Source: Pseudomonadota bacterium | Lineage (GTDB): Bacteria > Pseudomonadota > Alphaproteobacteria > Acetobacterales > Acetobacteraceae | Length of the DNA stretch: 63,540 nt | NCBI GenBank assembly: GCA_021780935.1 | Contig: JAJXXT010000014.1 | Coordinates: forward strand, 1 to 63,540 | Reading direction: 5' to 3' | In this document: positions 44,390 through 53,427 of the stretch, in pieces | Layout: the number at the start of each line of letters is the position of its first letter | Numbering within the stretch: the first letter of the stretch is position 1 | The notes under the pieces: model-generated | What the model was told of the DNA's origin: nothing | Seen by the model: only the letters and a program-made list of their open reading frames with translations | Database searches by the model: none | Made by a program: the position numbers and the translations under genes

Positions 44390-45100
44390 TCAGCCGACGC
44401 GCAGCAGTCTCGGCCCCTCGTCGCGGAGCCAGCGCATGGCGGCCTGGGTATGCGGCGTCATCGTCGCGACCAGGGCCCAGAAGCGGCTGCCATGGTTCAT
44501 GTGGCGCAAATGCGCGACCTCGTGCGCCGCGACATAATCCTGCACATGGTATGGCGCCATGATCAGCCGCCAGCAGAAGGCGAGATCGCCGCCGGCCGAG
44601 CAGCTTCCCCAGCGGGTGCGCGTGTCCTTGACCGTGATGCGTCGCGGCCGCAGCCCGGCGGCATTCGCCTTGGCCATGGCCAGCGCGGTGAAACGGTGCC
44701 GCGCCTCCGCTCGCAGGAAGTCGCCGACGCGGCGCGGCAGGAAGGCGACATCGCCCGAGACCTGCAGGGTGCGGTCTGCCACCTGCACCCCGGCGCGCGC
44801 CGAGGGCACGTGGCGGATGCGGTGCATCACGCCGTCGAGCGGCACGTGCGCGCCATCCGCGAAGGGCAGGCGCAGCGGCAGCGCGGCGAGACGGTCGGCG
44901 ATCCATTCGGCATTGTCGTGTAGCAGGCCCATCGCCGACTGGCGCCCGGCCCGCGGCGGCAGGGTCACCACAACGGCACCATCCGCGGGGTCGATGCGCA
45001 GTGAAATCCGCCGCGCCTGACGGCTGCGCCGCCAGCGGACCGGGGCCGCGCCGCTGGACAGGCGCAACAACTCAGTCTCGGAGGATTCCATTGCCGCCAT
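44390..45100 (-). CDS. YgjP-like metallopeptidase domain protein (DUF45)
   Basis: A 236-residue protein of the M48-like YgjP/SprT group. The zinc motif is HEVAHLRHMNHGSRFW near residue 200. KDTRTRWGSCSAGGDLAFCWRLIMAP is the family signature region before it. No signal peptide or membrane helix is present, so it acts in the cytoplasm. ATG 45100 (MAAMESSE) or 45091 are both possible. Its substrate is not known. Not part of an obvious operon. Confidence 0.9.
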   Translation of the reverse strand: MAAMESSETELLRLSSGAAPVRWRRSRQARRISLRIDPADGAVVVTLPPRAGRQSAMGLLHDNAEWIADRLAALPLRLPFADGAHVPLDGVMHRIRHVPSARAGVQVADRTLQVSGDVAFLPRRVGDFLRAEARHRFTALAMAKANAAGLRPRRITVKDTRTRWGSCSAGGDLAFCWRLIMAPYHVQDYVAAHEVAHLRHMNHGSRFWALVATMTPHTQAAMRWLRDEGPRLLRVG

Positions 45101-45171
45101 CCTGCCGCGCGGCGCGCGCCACCGCAACGATTTCGGTGACGGGGATTGCTAAAATTCGAAGGCATGCCGGC

Positions 45172-45207
45172 CCGGGGCGGTCGCGGCCGCGGCGATCACC
45201 CGCCCCG
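45172..45207. terminator. Inverted repeat in the fsr-ygjP gap
   Basis: CCGGGGCGG (45172-45180) and CCGCCCCGG (45199-45207) are perfect 9-bp arms around an 18-base inner segment with its own GCGGCCGC palindrome. It could end the fsr transcript from 45367. Apart from this the 266-base gap (45101-45366) shows no gene; a small AT-rich patch near 45150 may be the ygjP promoter. Confidence 0.4.
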
Positions 45208-45366
45208 GTCGCCGTGCCACCCCTGGCGGAACAGGCGCCACGACGGATGCCACGGGCTGTCGGCCCGCGCGTGCAGTCGGCGCCACATCGCTCACCTCGT
45301 GCCGTCTTGCGGCTTCGGTCAGAATCTCCGCGATCCAGCCCCATGCCGTCGGCCATGGCGCCAGGA

Positions 45367-46599
45367 TCAGCCGCTTCGGCGTCCCCGGTTGAAGCTGGGG
45401 CGGTCGAGGTTCGGCAGGAACGCGGCGAGCAGCCCCATCAGCGGCAGGAAGGCGCAGAGCCGGTAGACCGCATCGATGCCCCAGGAATCCGCAAGCACGC
45501 CGAGCACCGCGGCGCCGACCCCGCCCATGCCGAAGGCGAAGCCGAAGAACAGGCCCGAAATCATGCCGACGCGTCCCGGCACCAGCTCCGTCGCGTAGAC
45601 CAGGATCGCGGAGAAGGCGGAGGCCAGGATCAGCCCGATCGGCACCGTCAGCACGGTGGTCCAGAACAGGTTGGCGAAGGGCAGCGCGAAGGTGAACGGA
45701 AAGATGCCGAGGATGGAGCCCCAGATGACGTATTTGCGGCCGATCCGGTCGCCGATCGGGCCACCGAGGAAGGTCCCCAGGGCGACCGCGGCAAGGAAGA
45801 TGAAAAGGTGCAATTGGGCGGCGTGCACGGAGACGCCGAAATGATGGATGAGGTAGAAAGTGTAATAAACATTGAGGCTTGAGAGGTAGAAGTACTTGGA
45901 GAAGATGAGCATGACCAGGATACCGATGCTCATCGCGACGCGCCGCGGCGAGACACCGCTGGGCAGGCGAACCTGGCCGCGCACCGCCCGCTTGCGCTGG
46001 TGGGAGGCCGACCACCGCCCGACGCCGGTCAGCACCACGATCGCAACCAGGGCGGCGAGCGCGAACACGGCGATGCTGCGCTGGCCGTAGGGCAGCACGA
46101 TGAAGGCGGCGAGCAGCGGGCCCATCGCCGAGCCGCAATTGCCGCCGACCTGAAAGAACGACTGCGCGAAGCCGAGCCTGCCGCCGGAGGCGGCACGGGC
46201 GGTGCGCGAGGCCTCGGGGTGGAACACCGCCGAGCCGATGCCGACCATGCCGGCGGCCAGCATCAGGGCGGCGAAGACCGGTGCCCGCGAGAGCACCAGC
46301 AGGCCGAGCAGCGAAACCCCCATGCCGACCGGCAGGGAATAGGGCATCGGCCGCTTGTCGGTGACGACGCCGACCAGGGGTTGCAGCAGCGACGCGGTGA
46401 TCTGGAAGGTGAGCGCGATCAGCCCGACCTGGCCGAAGCTCAGGGCGAATTTCGACTTCAGAATCGGGTAGATCGCGGGGATCAGCGACTGGATCGTGTC
46501 GTTGAGGAAATGGCTGAAGCTGAGCGCGAACAGGATCGGGATGACGGCCCCGGACACGGCTGGCCTGGGCGCTGGCGCGGGCTGCGTCGTCGTCGACAC
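45367..46599 (-). CDS. fsr: MFS exporter of the fosmidomycin-resistance (Fsr) type
   Basis: A 410-residue major facilitator with twelve predicted helices. The start FALSFSHFLNDTIQSLIPAIYPILKS, then HPEASRTARAASGGRLGFAQSFFQVGGN, is the Fsr-family pattern. GTG 46599 gives a length equal to E. coli Fsr (about 406); the frame can extend 21 codons but without good support. It exports drugs or small metabolites by proton antiport. It stands alone on the minus strand. Confidence 0.88.
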   Translation of the reverse strand: MSTTTQPAPAPRPAVSGAVIPILFALSFSHFLNDTIQSLIPAIYPILKSKFALSFGQVGLIALTFQITASLLQPLVGVVTDKRPMPYSLPVGMGVSLLGLLVLSRAPVFAALMLAAGMVGIGSAVFHPEASRTARAASGGRLGFAQSFFQVGGNCGSAMGPLLAAFIVLPYGQRSIAVFALAALVAIVVLTGVGRWSASHQRKRAVRGQVRLPSGVSPRRVAMSIGILVMLIFSKYFYLSSLNVYYTFYLIHHFGVSVHAAQLHLFIFLAAVALGTFLGGPIGDRIGRKYVIWGSILGIFPFTFALPFANLFWTTVLTVPIGLILASAFSAILVYATELVPGRVGMISGLFFGFAFGMGGVGAAVLGVLADSWGIDAVYRLCAFLPLMGLLAAFLPNLDRPSFNRGRRSG

Positions 46600-46695
46600 G
46601 GTTCGAAAACCCCTGGTGAGGGCCGCATGGTGCGGTGCGACGCGGCGCCATGCCAGCGGCAACCGCGCGTATCAGAGCCCCGGCCAGCGCCGGGC

Positions 46696-46983
46696 TTAGC
46701 GCGAAGCAGCCGGCGCAGCGCTGCCCGCCGCCTGCCACCACCCGGTGGTCGGCATCGGGCCATGCGGAACATCGGCGAGTTCGGCGGGCTCGTTGGGGAA
46801 CACCTGCGGGTTGCGCCAGCAATCCGGCGTGCCGAGCGTGGCGGTGCAATAGGGGCCGAGATAGGGCGCCTTCGCCGCCCTCGCCGTGACGGCCGCCGGC
46901 AGCACGGCGGGCGCGGGTGGTGCCGCGCAGGCGGCCGGCAGCAGCAGCAGGGGCAGAACCAGAAACCGGCGGCGAGCAAGCAT
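46696..46983 (-). CDS. Small hypothetical lipoprotein
   Basis: A 95-residue protein. The signal peptide ends in a lipobox (LLPAAC at about 15-20). The remaining 75 residues include PYLGPYCTATLGTPDCWRNPQ, with two further cysteines that may form a disulfide, and a Pro-rich end. It belongs to no family I recognise but looks like a small acetobacterial lipoprotein. It is 96 bases upstream of fsr on the same strand and divergent from yfgM. Confidence 0.7.
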   Translation of the reverse strand: MLARRRFLVLPLLLLPAACAAPPAPAVLPAAVTARAAKAPYLGPYCTATLGTPDCWRNPQVFPNEPAELADVPHGPMPTTGWWQAAGSAAPAASR

Positions 46984-47079
46984 GCGCGAACCTAGCGCCG
47001 CCCAGGTGAATGGGACGTTTGCGACACTGGCGGGCCACGGCTATACCCCGCGCCTGCTGCGACGCGGGGATGGGCTGGT

Positions 47080-47733
47080 TTGTCCGATATTTTTGACGAG
47101 GTCGAACAAGAGCTGCGGGCCGACCGCGCCAAGCGCCTGCTGGCACGCTATGGCGGGGTGCTGATCGGCGCCGCCGTGGTGGTGGTGGTGGCGGTTGGCG
47201 GCTGGCAGGCCTGGCTGGCCTGGCAGGCACGCCGGCACGAAGCGGTGGCGGCGCTGTACCTGGCGGCGAGCCAGGCGGCGGACAGCCCCAGCGCCACGAC
47301 TCGGCAGACCGCGGTGCCCGAGTTGGAACAGGTGATCGCGCGTGGCGACGAGGGCTATCGGTCGCTGGCACGGCTGCGTCTCGCCGCGGTGCTGGCGGGC
47401 AGCAAGCCGCAACAGGCGCTGACGCTGTGGAACCAGGTGGCCGCCGACCGTGCCGCCGACCCGCTGCTGCGCGACACGGCGACGCTGTCCTGGGCGCTGC
47501 ATGTGCTCGACACCGGCAATCCGGGGGTGGTGCGCGGGCGGCTGGCCGCGGTGGCGCAGCCGCAAAACCCGCTGCATACCCTCGCCGAGGAAGACCTCGC
47601 ACTGCTCGACCTGCGCCAGGGCGATGTGGCCGCGGCCCGCAAGAAGCTGAAGGCGCTGATGAACGACAAAACGGCGCCGCCGGGCGTGCGCGGCCGGGCG
47701 AGCGGCTTGCTGATGCAGATCGGAGGCGCGTGA
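47080..47733 (+). CDS. yfgM: YfgM-like TPR protein (SecYEG ancillary subunit)
   Basis: A 217-residue protein with one N-terminal membrane helix (about 26-46) and a periplasmic TPR-like helical domain. The N-terminal stretch SDIFDEVEQELRADRAKRLLARYG is the family signature. TTG is the start codon, giving MSDIFDEV. In proteobacteria YfgM links the Sec translocon to periplasmic chaperones and is encoded next to bamB and der, as here. The stop overlaps the bamB ATG (TGATG). Confidence 0.88.
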   Translation: MSDIFDEVEQELRADRAKRLLARYGGVLIGAAVVVVVAVGGWQAWLAWQARRHEAVAALYLAASQAADSPSATTRQTAVPELEQVIARGDEGYRSLARLRLAAVLAGSKPQQALTLWNQVAADRAADPLLRDTATLSWALHVLDTGNPGVVRGRLAAVAQPQNPLHTLAEEDLALLDLRQGDVAAARKKLKALMNDKTAPPGVRGRASGLLMQIGGA

Positions 47734-49085
47734 TGGCCCGCACCGATCCCCCCCTCCATCGCCTTCCCGCCCTCGCGCGGCGCGGGCTGGTGCTCGGCGC
47801 GCCGCTGGCGCTCGCCGGCTGCGGGCTTTCCAAGTACTGGTTCGGCGCGCGCCAGATCCCGCTGCCGGGCAAGCGCCTGCCGGTGCTGGTGCAGCAGCAC
47901 GGGCTGGTGGTCGATCACGATGCACCGCCGGTCACCATCCCCGCCGCGACCGACGACACCGACTGGGCGCAGCCCGGCGGCACGCCGGCGCATGCCGGCG
48001 GCAATCTGGCGCTGTCGGCCAACCCCGGCCTGGCCTGGCGCGCGGATACCGGTGCCGGCACCGGCTATCGCCAGCGCATCACGGCAGCGCCGGTGGTGGC
48101 CGGCGGGCGCGTCTTCACCATGGACGCGGATGCGGTGGTGCGGGCCTTCTCCGCCAAGGATGGCAGCCTGATCTGGCGTGCCTCGACCCGCGCCAAGGGC
48201 GACCGCAGCACCAATGTCGGCGGCGGCATCGCCTTTGCGGGCGGCACGATCTACGCCACCACCGGACGCGGTGATGCCGTCGCCTTCGCGGCGGAAACCG
48301 GCAAGCGGGTATGGGCGGCGCGCTTGCATGGCGCCGCGCGCAGCGGGCCCACCGTGGTCGAGGACCGGCTGTTCGTTGCCCTGCTCGGCGACGCGCTGGT
48401 GGCGCTGTCGCGCAAGGACGGGAAGATGCTGTGGTCGCACCAGGCCGCACAGGTGGATTTCAGCTCGCTCGGCGAGCCGGCGCCGGCCTATGCCGACGGG
48501 GTGCTGGTCGCGGGCTTCGGCTCCGGCGATCTGCTGGCGCTGCGCGGGGTCTCCGGCATCGTGCTGTGGGGCGACAGCCTGGCAAGCGCCAGCGGGCGCG
48601 GCGCGGTCGGCGCCCTGTCCGCGGTGCGCGGCATGCCGGCGATCAGCGATGGGCAGGTCTTCGCGGTGAGCCTCGGCGGCAGCGCGGTGGCGGATGATCT
48701 GCGCGCCGGGCGGCGGCTCTGGTCGCGCGACATCACCAGCAGCGAGTCGCCGTGGGTCGCCGGCAATTACGTCTATTTCGCCACCCAGGACGCGCGCGTC
48801 GCGGCGGTCTCGACGGCCGACGGGCGGATCGCCTGGGTGACGCAGCTTGAGGCGTTCACCGACCCCAAGGTGAAGAAGCACCCGGTGCTGTGGCATGGGC
48901 CGGTGATGGCGGGCGGGCGGCTGCTGGTGGTGGGCGAGCAGGGCAAGGGCGCCTGGCTCGATCCGCTGAAGGGCACGCTGCTCGGCGAGATGGCGCTGTC
49001 GAGCGGTGCCGCCGTGGCGCCGGTGGTGGCGGGCGGCACGCTCTATGTCGTGACCATGGACGGCGCGCTCAGCGCCTATCGCTGA
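47733..49085 (+). CDS. bamB: Outer membrane assembly lipoprotein BamB
   Basis: A 450-residue lipoprotein. The signal has a lipobox (LALAGC at about 27-32). The body is an eight-bladed beta-propeller of PQQ-like repeats, seen as recurring DGxLIW/GKRVWAA/GKMLWSH blade ends. BamB helps BamA insert outer-membrane proteins. The length agrees with alphaproteobacterial BamB, which is longer than in E. coli. It is translationally coupled to yfgM and 4 bases before der. Confidence 0.93.
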   Translation: MARTDPPLHRLPALARRGLVLGAPLALAGCGLSKYWFGARQIPLPGKRLPVLVQQHGLVVDHDAPPVTIPAATDDTDWAQPGGTPAHAGGNLALSANPGLAWRADTGAGTGYRQRITAAPVVAGGRVFTMDADAVVRAFSAKDGSLIWRASTRAKGDRSTNVGGGIAFAGGTIYATTGRGDAVAFAAETGKRVWAARLHGAARSGPTVVEDRLFVALLGDALVALSRKDGKMLWSHQAAQVDFSSLGEPAPAYADGVLVAGFGSGDLLALRGVSGIVLWGDSLASASGRGAVGALSAVRGMPAISDGQVFAVSLGGSAVADDLRAGRRLWSRDITSSESPWVAGNYVYFATQDARVAAVSTADGRIAWVTQLEAFTDPKVKKHPVLWHGPVMAGGRLLVVGEQGKGAWLDPLKGTLLGEMALSSGAAVAPVVAGGTLYVVTMDGALSAYR

Positions 49086-49089
49086 GGCC

Positions 49090-50418
49090 ATGCTGCCGCT
49101 CGTCGTCATCGCCGGGCGGCCGAATGTCGGCAAGTCCACGCTGTTCAATCGTCTGGTCGGCAGGCGTCTGGCGATCGTCGCCGATACGCCGGGGGTGACA
49201 CGCGACCGGCGCGAGGCGGAGGCACTGCTGCGCGGGCGGCGGGTGCGCGTGGCCGACACCGCGGGGCTGGAGGAAGCGCCGCCCGAGAGCCTCGCGCGGC
49301 GCATGCACGATTCCGCCACGGGCGCGATCCGCGAGGCGGATCTCATCCTCTTCGTGGTCGACGGGCGGGCGGGCATCGTGCCCGACGACGAGCATTTTGC
49401 CGCCTGGCTGCGCCGGCAGGGCCGGCAGGTGCTGCTGGTGGCGAACAAGGCCGAGGGGCGCGACGGCTGGGCGGGCGCGCTGGAGGCGCATCGGCTCGGC
49501 TTCGGCGCCGCCCTGCCGGTCTCGGCCGAGCATGGCGAGGGGCTTGCCGAGCTGATGGGCGAGATCGCCGACCGTCTGCCCGAGGAGGTGGCCGAGCCCG
49601 GTGCGGCGACGGCGCTGAAGCTCGCCGTGGTCGGGCGGCCGAACGCCGGCAAATCGACGCTGGTCAACCGGCTGCTCGGCGAGGCGCGGCTGGTGACCGG
49701 GCCCGAGCCCGGGCTGACGCGCGACGCGGTTTCGGTGCTGCTGAGCGACGCGGAGGGGCCGATCGAGATCGTCGATACCGCGGGGATGCGCCGGCGCGCG
49801 CGGGTGCAGCAGGGGCTGGAACACGCCTCGGTCGCCGCCAGCCTCTCGGCGCTGAAGCTGGCGGAGGTCGTGGTGCTGCTCGCCGACGCGGCACTGGGGC
49901 TCGAGGACCAGGATTTGCAGTTGGCACGGCTGGTGGAGCGCGAGGGCCGCGCGCTGGTGATCGGGCTCAACAAATGGGACGCGGTGGCGGACCGGGGTGC
50001 CGCGCGGCGGCTCGTGGCCGATGCGCTCGAAGCCTCGCTGGCGCAGATGAAGGGGGTCGCGGTGGTGCCGTTCTCGGCACTCACCGGCGCGGGCGTGGAC
50101 AAGCTGCTGCCGGCGGTGCGCGCGGCGCATGCGACCTGGAACAAGCGCGTGCCGACCGGCGAACTGAACCGCTGGTTCGAGGCCGCACTGGAGCGTCACC
50201 CGCCGCCGCTGGTGAGCGGAAGGCGGCTGAAGCTGCGCTATGTGACGCAGGCCAAGGCGCGGCCGCCGACCTTTGTCGTGTTCGGCACACGCGCCGAGGC
50301 CACACCCGAGGCTTACCGGCGCTATCTCGCCAATTCGCTGCGCCAGGATTTCGACCTGCCGGGCGTGCCGCTGCGGATCAACTTCCGCGGCACCGAGAAC
50401 CCGTACGACGACAAGTAG
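49090..50418 (+). CDS. der: GTPase Der (EngA), 50S assembly
   Basis: Essential GTPase for large ribosomal subunit assembly. Two tandem G domains are visible: the first with GRPNVGKST (9-17), DTPGVTRD, VADTAG and the second with GRPNAGKST (about 179-187), VDTAGMRRR, NKWD; then a C-terminal KH-like domain (about 355-442). In the first G domain the usual NKxD is NKAE, a change sometimes seen in this group. The gene directly follows bamB. Confidence 0.96.
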   Translation: MLPLVVIAGRPNVGKSTLFNRLVGRRLAIVADTPGVTRDRREAEALLRGRRVRVADTAGLEEAPPESLARRMHDSATGAIREADLILFVVDGRAGIVPDDEHFAAWLRRQGRQVLLVANKAEGRDGWAGALEAHRLGFGAALPVSAEHGEGLAELMGEIADRLPEEVAEPGAATALKLAVVGRPNAGKSTLVNRLLGEARLVTGPEPGLTRDAVSVLLSDAEGPIEIVDTAGMRRRARVQQGLEHASVAASLSALKLAEVVVLLADAALGLEDQDLQLARLVEREGRALVIGLNKWDAVADRGAARRLVADALEASLAQMKGVAVVPFSALTGAGVDKLLPAVRAAHATWNKRVPTGELNRWFEAALERHPPPLVSGRRLKLRYVTQAKARPPTFVVFGTRAEATPEAYRRYLANSLRQDFDLPGVPLRINFRGTENPYDDK

Positions 50419-50522
50419 GCCGGCGATGAGCGCAGGGGGCCCGGCGCGGCGTGTTGATCGTCGGCAACCCTGCTGAGCGGCCGTGACGCAGGGAGGGTGG
50501 CGTCATCGCAAACAAAAAAGAT

Positions 50523-50948
50523 TCAGTGGTGCGGATGCATGCATTGTCCGTGGTCGGCGAGCACCTCGATCACGCGGCATTTGGCCAGACGGCCGTGGCA
50601 GCATCCCTGGATCATGGCCTCAAGCTCGCTCTTGAGGGCGGTCAGGCTGAGGATCCGCTGTTCGACCTCGACGAGCCGCGCCTTTGCAATGGCATCGGCC
50701 GACTCGCATGACCGGTTGGGATCCTCTTGCAGGTCGAGAAGGGTCCGCACCGCGCCAAGTTCGAAACCCAGCTCACGGGCATGCCGAATGAATGCCAGCC
50801 GACGCATATCCGCGGCGCCATAGAGCCGACGGTTGGCCTCCGTGCGCGGCGGCGTCGGCAGGAGCCCGATCTGCTCATAATAGCGGATGGTCGGAACTTT
50901 CACCCCGCTGACCTTCGCCGCTTCGCCAATCGACACATCGCGCCGCAT
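50523..50948 (-). CDS. cadR: MerR-family heavy-metal regulator (CadR/PbrR/ZntR type)
   Basis: A 141-residue dimeric activator: N-terminal winged HTH (VSIGEAAKVSGVKVPTIRYYEQIGLLP), a dimerisation helix, and a metal site. Cysteines lie at C81, C116/C117 and C124, the CadR/PbrR/ZntR layout. A His/Cys-rich tail (C136, H138, H140, H141) matches CadR proteins, which bind extra metal there. It is divergent from the P1B ATPase it must control. A promoter and palindrome precede it, suggesting autoregulation. Cd, Zn or Pb are possible inducers. Confidence 0.93.
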   Translation of the reverse strand: MRRDVSIGEAAKVSGVKVPTIRYYEQIGLLPTPPRTEANRRLYGAADMRRLAFIRHARELGFELGAVRTLLDLQEDPNRSCESADAIAKARLVEVEQRILSLTALKSELEAMIQGCCHGRLAKCRVIEVLADHGQCMHPHH

Positions 50949-50957
50949 CGCTCACTC

Positions 50958-50972
50958 CTCTAGTGACTAGAG
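50958..50972. promoter_or_regulatory. MerR-type palindrome CTCTAG-TGA-CTAGAG (regulator side)
   Basis: A perfect 6-bp inverted repeat with a 3-base centre ends 10 bases upstream of the regulator start. It overlaps the predicted -10 edge and transcript start of the regulator promoter, a position for repression. It shares its half-sites with the palindrome at 51094. Confidence 0.75.
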
Positions 50973-51000
50973 AAGTAAGCCGGCGCTGCCTAGTCTTCAA
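50972..51000 (-). promoter_or_regulatory. Promoter of the MerR-type regulator
   Basis: On the minus strand TTGAAG (complement of 50995-51000) and TACTTC (complement of 50972-50977) are 17 bases apart, ordinary sigma70 spacing. Confidence 0.5.
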
Positions 51001-51093
51001 TGCCCGCAAACGAGACAGCTTACGCCTGTGCCGGGTGGCCGCCGGCCCGAGCGAACCTGACGAGTTGCGATCAGTCCGCAGGTTTCGCTTGCT

Positions 51094-51110
51094 CCTCTAG
51101 CGGCTAGAGG
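51094..51110. promoter_or_regulatory. MerR-type operator CCTCTAG-CGG-CTAGAGG (ATPase side)
   Basis: A perfect 7-bp inverted repeat with a 3-base centre, 38 bases before the ATPase ATG. Its form agrees with MerR-family operators such as those of zntA and cadA, which lie in an over-long -35/-10 spacer. TTGCTC just before it (51089-51094) could be the -35; the -10 is not clear. Confidence 0.78.
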
Positions 51111-51147
51111 ATGCAGACGGAACGTGGATTTCTTCGAGGATCGGATC

Positions 51148-53427
51148 ATGGCGAGCACAACGCAGCAGGATCGCTATCGCGTCGAAGGCATGGATTGCGC
51201 CGCATGCGCGACGAAAATCGATACCGCGGTGCGGCGTTTGCCGGGGGTCGAGGATGTCAGCGTTTCCGTTGCGGCTGGGACGATGACCGTGCGCTACGAC
51301 GGCGATACGTCCCTTTCGGCCGAAATCGAGAGGCGGGTCAGGGGCCTCGGCTACAAGCTGACGCCGACCCAGACTCGCACCGGGGGGACCGTCCGGAAGG
51401 GCGCCGAACCATGCTGTGGCCATGACCACACGGGCCATGACCACACGGGCCACGATCACACGGGCCACGATCACGCGGGCCATGACCACGCCGGGCATGA
51501 ACATCGTGGCGATGCCACGGCGACACGTCATGGCCACGACCATGGCCCGACGACCGGTCCATGGTGGAGTTCCGGCAAAGGGCGCTTGACGATCTTCTGC
51601 GGGCTGGCGCTCGGCGCCGCGTGGCTGATCGGCAAATTCCTGCTGCCGGGGCTGGGGCCACGGATCTTCGCGGCCGCCATGCTGGTCGGCCTGATCCCGA
51701 TCGCGAGCCGCGCCGTGATGGCGATGCTGGCGGGCACGCCGTTTTCGATCGAGATGCTGGTGACGATCGCGGCCGTCGGCGCGGTTATGATCGGCGCCAG
51801 CGAGGAAGCGGCGGCCGTCGTCTTCCTGTTCCTGATCGGCGAACTGCTCGAAGGGGTGGCCGCCGGGAAGGCGCGTGCGAGTATTCAATCGCTCACCACG
51901 CTGGTGCCGACGACCGCGCGGCTTGAGGAAAACGGCAAGACCCGGGAGGTGCCCGCGGATAGCCTCGCGGTCGACGCCGTCATCCTGGTGCGTCCGGGGG
52001 ACCGCATCCCGGCCGACGGCGTGATTTTGTCGGGCGAAAGTGCGATCGACGAAGCGCCCGTCACCGGCGAAAGCACGCCGGTGCGCAAAGGCGTCGACGA
52101 GAGCGTATTCGCCGGCACGGTCAACGGTGAGGCGGCCCTGCGCGTCCGCGTCACGGCAGCCGCCGCCGACAATACCATCGCGCGGGTGGTGAAGCTGGTC
52201 GAGGAGGCACAGGAGAGCAAGGCGCCGACCGAGCGCTTCATCGAGCGCTTCTCGCGCTACTACACCCCCGGGGTGGTCGTGGTTGCCGCGCTGATCTTGG
52301 TGTTGCCGCCGCTGTTGTTCGGCGGCGTTTGGAACGAGTGGATCTACAAGGGGCTTGCCATCCTGCTGATCGGCTGCCCCTGCGCGTTGGTCATTTCCAC
52401 GCCTGCCGCGATTGCAGCGTCGCTGTCATCCGGCGCCCGCCATGGCCTGCTGCTCAAAGGCGGTGCCGTGCTTGAGAACGTCGGCAAGATCACCGCCGTC
52501 GCGCTCGACAAGACCGGCACGCTGACGCAGGGCAGACCGCGGGTCACCGACGTGATCGGCTTCGCCCGGACCGAGGCCGAGGTGCTGCGGCTCGCGGCGG
52601 CGCTCGAGACCGGTTCGAGCCATCCGCTTGCCAAGGCCATCCTCGCCCGTGCCGCGGCCGATGAGATCCGGGTGCCGCCGATAGCCGACGCCAAGGCTGT
52701 CGGAGGCAAGGGCGTGACGGGAACGGTGGAGGGTGTCGGGGTCTTCCTCGGCTCGCCCAAGGCGGCGGCGGAGGAGGTTGCGCTGAATCCGGACCAGTCA
52801 ACCCGCATCGCGGCGCTCAATGGCGAGGGAAAAACCGTCTCCGTCGTCGTGGCCGGACGCACGATCGCCGGGATTCTGGCCATGCGCGACGAGCCGAGGC
52901 CGGACGCGCTGGCCGGGCTCAAGGCGCTGACCGCGGCGGGCATCAAAACCGTGATGCTGACGGGCGACAATCAGCGCACCGCGCAGGCCATCGGCCAGCA
53001 ACTGGGCATCGAGGTTCGGGCCGAGCTGCTGCCGCAGGACAAGCAGCGGATCGTTGGCGAGCTGAAACGCCAGGGCTTCACGGTCGCGAAGGTCGGTGAC
53101 GGCATCAATGACGCCCCCGCGCTGGCCGCGGCCGATGTCGGCATTGCGATGGGCGGAGGCACGGATGTCGCCCTTGAGACCGCCGATGCCGCTCTCCTGC
53201 ATGGTCGCGTCGGCGACGTGGCGCAGATGGTCAACCTGTCGAAGCTGACGATGACCAACATCCGGCAGAACATCAGCATCGCCCTGGGGCTCAAGGCGGT
53301 ATTCCTGGTCACGACCATCATCGGTATCACCGGCCTATGGCCCGCGATCCTGGCCGACACCGGCGCGACCGTGCTGGTGACGGCCAATGCCATGCGGCTG
53401 CTCGGCTGGAAACCGCGCCTTGCCTAG
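51148..53427 (+). CDS. zntA: P1B-type heavy-metal exporting ATPase (ZntA/CadA)
   Basis: A 759-residue metal pump for Zn, Cd or Pb. It has one HMA domain (residues 10-70, GMDCAACA with C17 and C20), a His-rich linker (91-132, repeats of GHDHT/A), about eight membrane helices with the ion site CPC at 410-412, and the phosphorylation Asp D454 in DKTGTLT. MLTGDN and GDGINDAPALAAADVG follow. GAGGAT before ATG 51148 sets the start; a GTG eight codons earlier is less likely. Divergent from its MerR-type activator. Confidence 0.95.
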   Translation: MASTTQQDRYRVEGMDCAACATKIDTAVRRLPGVEDVSVSVAAGTMTVRYDGDTSLSAEIERRVRGLGYKLTPTQTRTGGTVRKGAEPCCGHDHTGHDHTGHDHTGHDHAGHDHAGHEHRGDATATRHGHDHGPTTGPWWSSGKGRLTIFCGLALGAAWLIGKFLLPGLGPRIFAAAMLVGLIPIASRAVMAMLAGTPFSIEMLVTIAAVGAVMIGASEEAAAVVFLFLIGELLEGVAAGKARASIQSLTTLVPTTARLEENGKTREVPADSLAVDAVILVRPGDRIPADGVILSGESAIDEAPVTGESTPVRKGVDESVFAGTVNGEAALRVRVTAAAADNTIARVVKLVEEAQESKAPTERFIERFSRYYTPGVVVVAALILVLPPLLFGGVWNEWIYKGLAILLIGCPCALVISTPAAIAASLSSGARHGLLLKGGAVLENVGKITAVALDKTGTLTQGRPRVTDVIGFARTEAEVLRLAAALETGSSHPLAKAILARAAADEIRVPPIADAKAVGGKGVTGTVEGVGVFLGSPKAAAEEVALNPDQSTRIAALNGEGKTVSVVVAGRTIAGILAMRDEPRPDALAGLKALTAAGIKTVMLTGDNQRTAQAIGQQLGIEVRAELLPQDKQRIVGELKRQGFTVAKVGDGINDAPALAAADVGIAMGGGTDVALETADAALLHGRVGDVAQMVNLSKLTMTNIRQNISIALGLKAVFLVTTIIGITGLWPAILADTGATVLVTANAMRLLGWKPRLA
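51418..51507 (+). repeat. 15-bp tandem repeat encoding the His-rich GHDHx linker
   Basis: Six units of 15 bp (GGCCATGACCACACG and variants) encode GHDHT or GHDHA five times and GHEHR once. They lie between the HMA domain and the first membrane helix of the ATPase. Copies 1 and 2 are identical, showing recent duplication. Confidence 0.92.

Noticed and set aside
45149..47872. A 907-codon minus-strand open frame across fsr and yfgM
   Set aside because: Crosses several real genes in other frames and is Arg/Pro-rich without domains.
47355..50144. A 929-codon open frame antisense to bamB and der
   Set aside because: Antisense shadow of well-supported genes; composition is Ser/Arg/Ala-rich without motifs.
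50500..50522. A-rich run after der as a terminator
   Set aside because: The TGACGC/GCGTCA stem before it is followed by A, not T, on the plus strand, and on the minus strand the T-run precedes the stem.
51418..51507. Regular repeats that could be taken for a CRISPR array
   Set aside because: The units are contiguous, 15 bp and coding for His-rich residues; there are no spacers and no cas genes.
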